Shown piece after piece: positions 34,531-35,566 of a stretch of 35,566 nucleotides of DNA. The DNA comes from CAYRDC01 sp964422925. Its GTDB lineage: Bacteria > Bacteroidota > Bacteroidia > Chitinophagales > S012-47. Location of the stretch: assembly GCA_964422925.1 (NCBI GenBank), contig CAYRDC010000022.1, forward strand, positions 1 to 35,566. Reading direction: 5' to 3'. Position 1 is the stretch's first letter. Every line of letters begins with the position of its first letter. Both the position numbers and the translations under genes were made by a program. The notes under the pieces were generated by a model. The model was not told where the DNA came from. It was given only the letters and a program-made list of their open reading frames with translations, and searched no databases.

Positions 34531-35566
34531 ATGCGGTTTTTCCCTTTCTTTCTGGTGCTTGCTTTGAGCCTGCCTGTTTCAGCTCAGTTGGGTGGGAGCA
34601 GCACCTACGCATTCCTGAACCTCCCGGCTTCGGCCCGGATTAACGCTATGGGCGGGCAATTGAATGCCCTGCGGGACGGGGACATGACCCTGGTGCTTGG
34701 CAATCCGGCCGCCCTGAATTCCGCCATGGACAAGGCCATGGCCTTCAATACTGCCCTGTATTTTGCGGGAATTAACTTTGGCTATGCCGGCTTTGCCTGG
34801 CATGCCGATAGCCTGCAAACGACTTTCGCGGGAGGCATCCAGTACGTGAGTTACGGGGAATTCACCGAAACGAACGCTTCGGGGCAGGAACTCGGCACCT
34901 TTAACGCATCGGAATACATGCTGCATGGCGGGGCCGCCCGCGTTTACGGCCCGTTCCGCTACGGCATCAATACCAAATTCACCTATTCCCAACTCGAATC
35001 CTACACCAGCTTCGGGCTGGCCGCGGATATCGGGGCCATGTATGTGGACACCGGCCGCATGCTCAATATTGCCTTCGTGGTGAAAAACTTCGGCTTTCAG
35101 CTGAAGCCCTACATCCCCGGAGATCGCGAGCCACTGCCTTTCGATATTCAGATTGGCCTTAGCAAGCAAGTGGAGCACCTCCCTTTCCGGCTTTCGGTAG
35201 TGGTTCATCATCTGCAGCAGTTCGATATACGTTACGATGACCCGGTCATTGTCCAGCCCGTTGACCCCTTTGGCCTGGATTCCACCCGGAACCAGAAGCC
35301 AAAGACATACCTGGCCGATAAAATAGCCCGCCATTTTATTATAGGTGGGGAATTCCTGCTGGGCGATAATTTAAGGCTGCGCCTGGGTTATAACCACCTG
35401 CGGAGGCAGGAACTTGGACTATACACCCGGAAGGGTATGGCCGGGTTCAGTTTCGGGGTAGGCATTCGGATCAGTCATTTCAGGCTCGATTACAGTATGG
35501 CCCAATTCAATGCGGCCGGCAGCGCCCATTTGTTCAGCCTTTCCACTAACCTGAACCGCTTTCTTC
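34531..35566 (+). CDS. porQ: type IX secretion system protein PorQ (3' end beyond the window)
   Basis: 345 residues are visible and the frame is still open at the last base, so the gene is cut by the window edge, probably close to its end given the usual length of about 330-350. A signal peptide (1-19, ending PVSA) is followed by LGGSSTYAFLNLPASARINAMGG, the family signature, and then a barrel pattern: GNPAALNSAM, GGIQYVSYGEF, TKFTYSQLESYTSFGLAADIGAMY, VVKNFGFQLKPY, LRLRLGYNHLRRQELGL. PorQ is an outer-membrane FadL/PorV-type barrel of the T9SS attachment complex with PorU, PorV and PorZ, which moves sorting-domain proteins onto the cell surface. The five T9SS-tailed proteins in this window are the type of cargo it handles. 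It lies 96 bases after lon. Confidence 0.9.
   Translation, partial: MRFFPFFLVLALSLPVSAQLGGSSTYAFLNLPASARINAMGGQLNALRDGDMTLVLGNPAALNSAMDKAMAFNTALYFAGINFGYAGFAWHADSLQTTFAGGIQYVSYGEFTETNASGQELGTFNASEYMLHGGAARVYGPFRYGINTKFTYSQLESYTSFGLAADIGAMYVDTGRMLNIAFVVKNFGFQLKPYIPGDREPLPFDIQIGLSKQVEHLPFRLSVVVHHLQQFDIRYDDPVIVQPVDPFGLDSTRNQKPKTYLADKIARHFIIGGEFLLGDNLRLRLGYNHLRRQELGLYTRKGMAGFSFGVGIRISHFRLDYSMAQFNAAGSAHLFSLSTNLNRFL

Overview
The window comes from a Bacteroidota genome, most likely a draft or metagenome assembly because a run of exactly 100 N sits at 30439-30538. The evidence for the phylum is strong: several secreted proteins end in a type IX secretion (T9SS) sorting domain with a xxFPNP/xxYPNP entry motif, a PorQ gene lies at the right edge, there are PKD/Ig-like 'GGNPTASGG' repeats and a CotH/lamin-tail protein, and the few recognisable promoters look like the Bacteroidota -33 TTTG / -7 TAnnTTTG type. 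The order cannot be fixed from the sequence. No rRNA, tRNA, CRISPR array, transposase or phage structural module was seen.

Layout. 1-350: gene-free, with a 55-base direct repeat and three copies of a G+C-rich palindrome. 351-3625 (minus): a lipoprotein gene broken by a one-base frameshift, then a papain-like protease fused to MORN repeats. 3879-7169 (plus): a 1096-residue Asp-box beta-propeller protein. 7238-9145 (minus): a lipoprotein and an outer-membrane protein overlapping by ATGA, and a DinB-fold protein. 9205-12744 (minus): a giant adhesin-like protein with ten Ig-like repeats and a T9SS tail. 12942-19034 (plus): a T9SS-sorted PKD protein, a T9SS-sorted CotH-kinase protein, a periplasmic rhodanese and Hsp15. 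19031-19402 (minus): an ArsC-fold protein without the catalytic cysteine. 19611-20333 (plus): a rhomboid protease. 20342-22739 (minus): a compact four-gene run (glucosaminidase, ClpS, small membrane protein, T9SS-sorted protein). 22957-26133 (plus): an NTF2-like secreted protein and ClpB. 26205-31700 (minus): two paralogous tail-fibre-like proteins with autocatalytic S74 chaperone domains, with a small T9SS-sorted protein between them. 31987-35566 (plus): Lon and PorQ (cut by the window edge).

Two themes run through the region. One is the cell surface and T9SS: five proteins carry a T9SS sorting domain, and PorQ belongs to the machinery that attaches such proteins to the cell surface. The other is protein quality control: ClpB, Lon, ClpS, Hsp15 and a rhomboid protease lie within about 16 kb. 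The most unusual pieces are the papain-MORN fusion with Cys-x4-Cys-headed repeat blocks, the S74 / T9SS / S74 gene trio with stretches of identical DNA in the paralogs, the palindromic repeats at the left edge, and an 8+8 base dyad upstream of lon. None of these amounts to a demonstrated new system; they are ranked in the findings.
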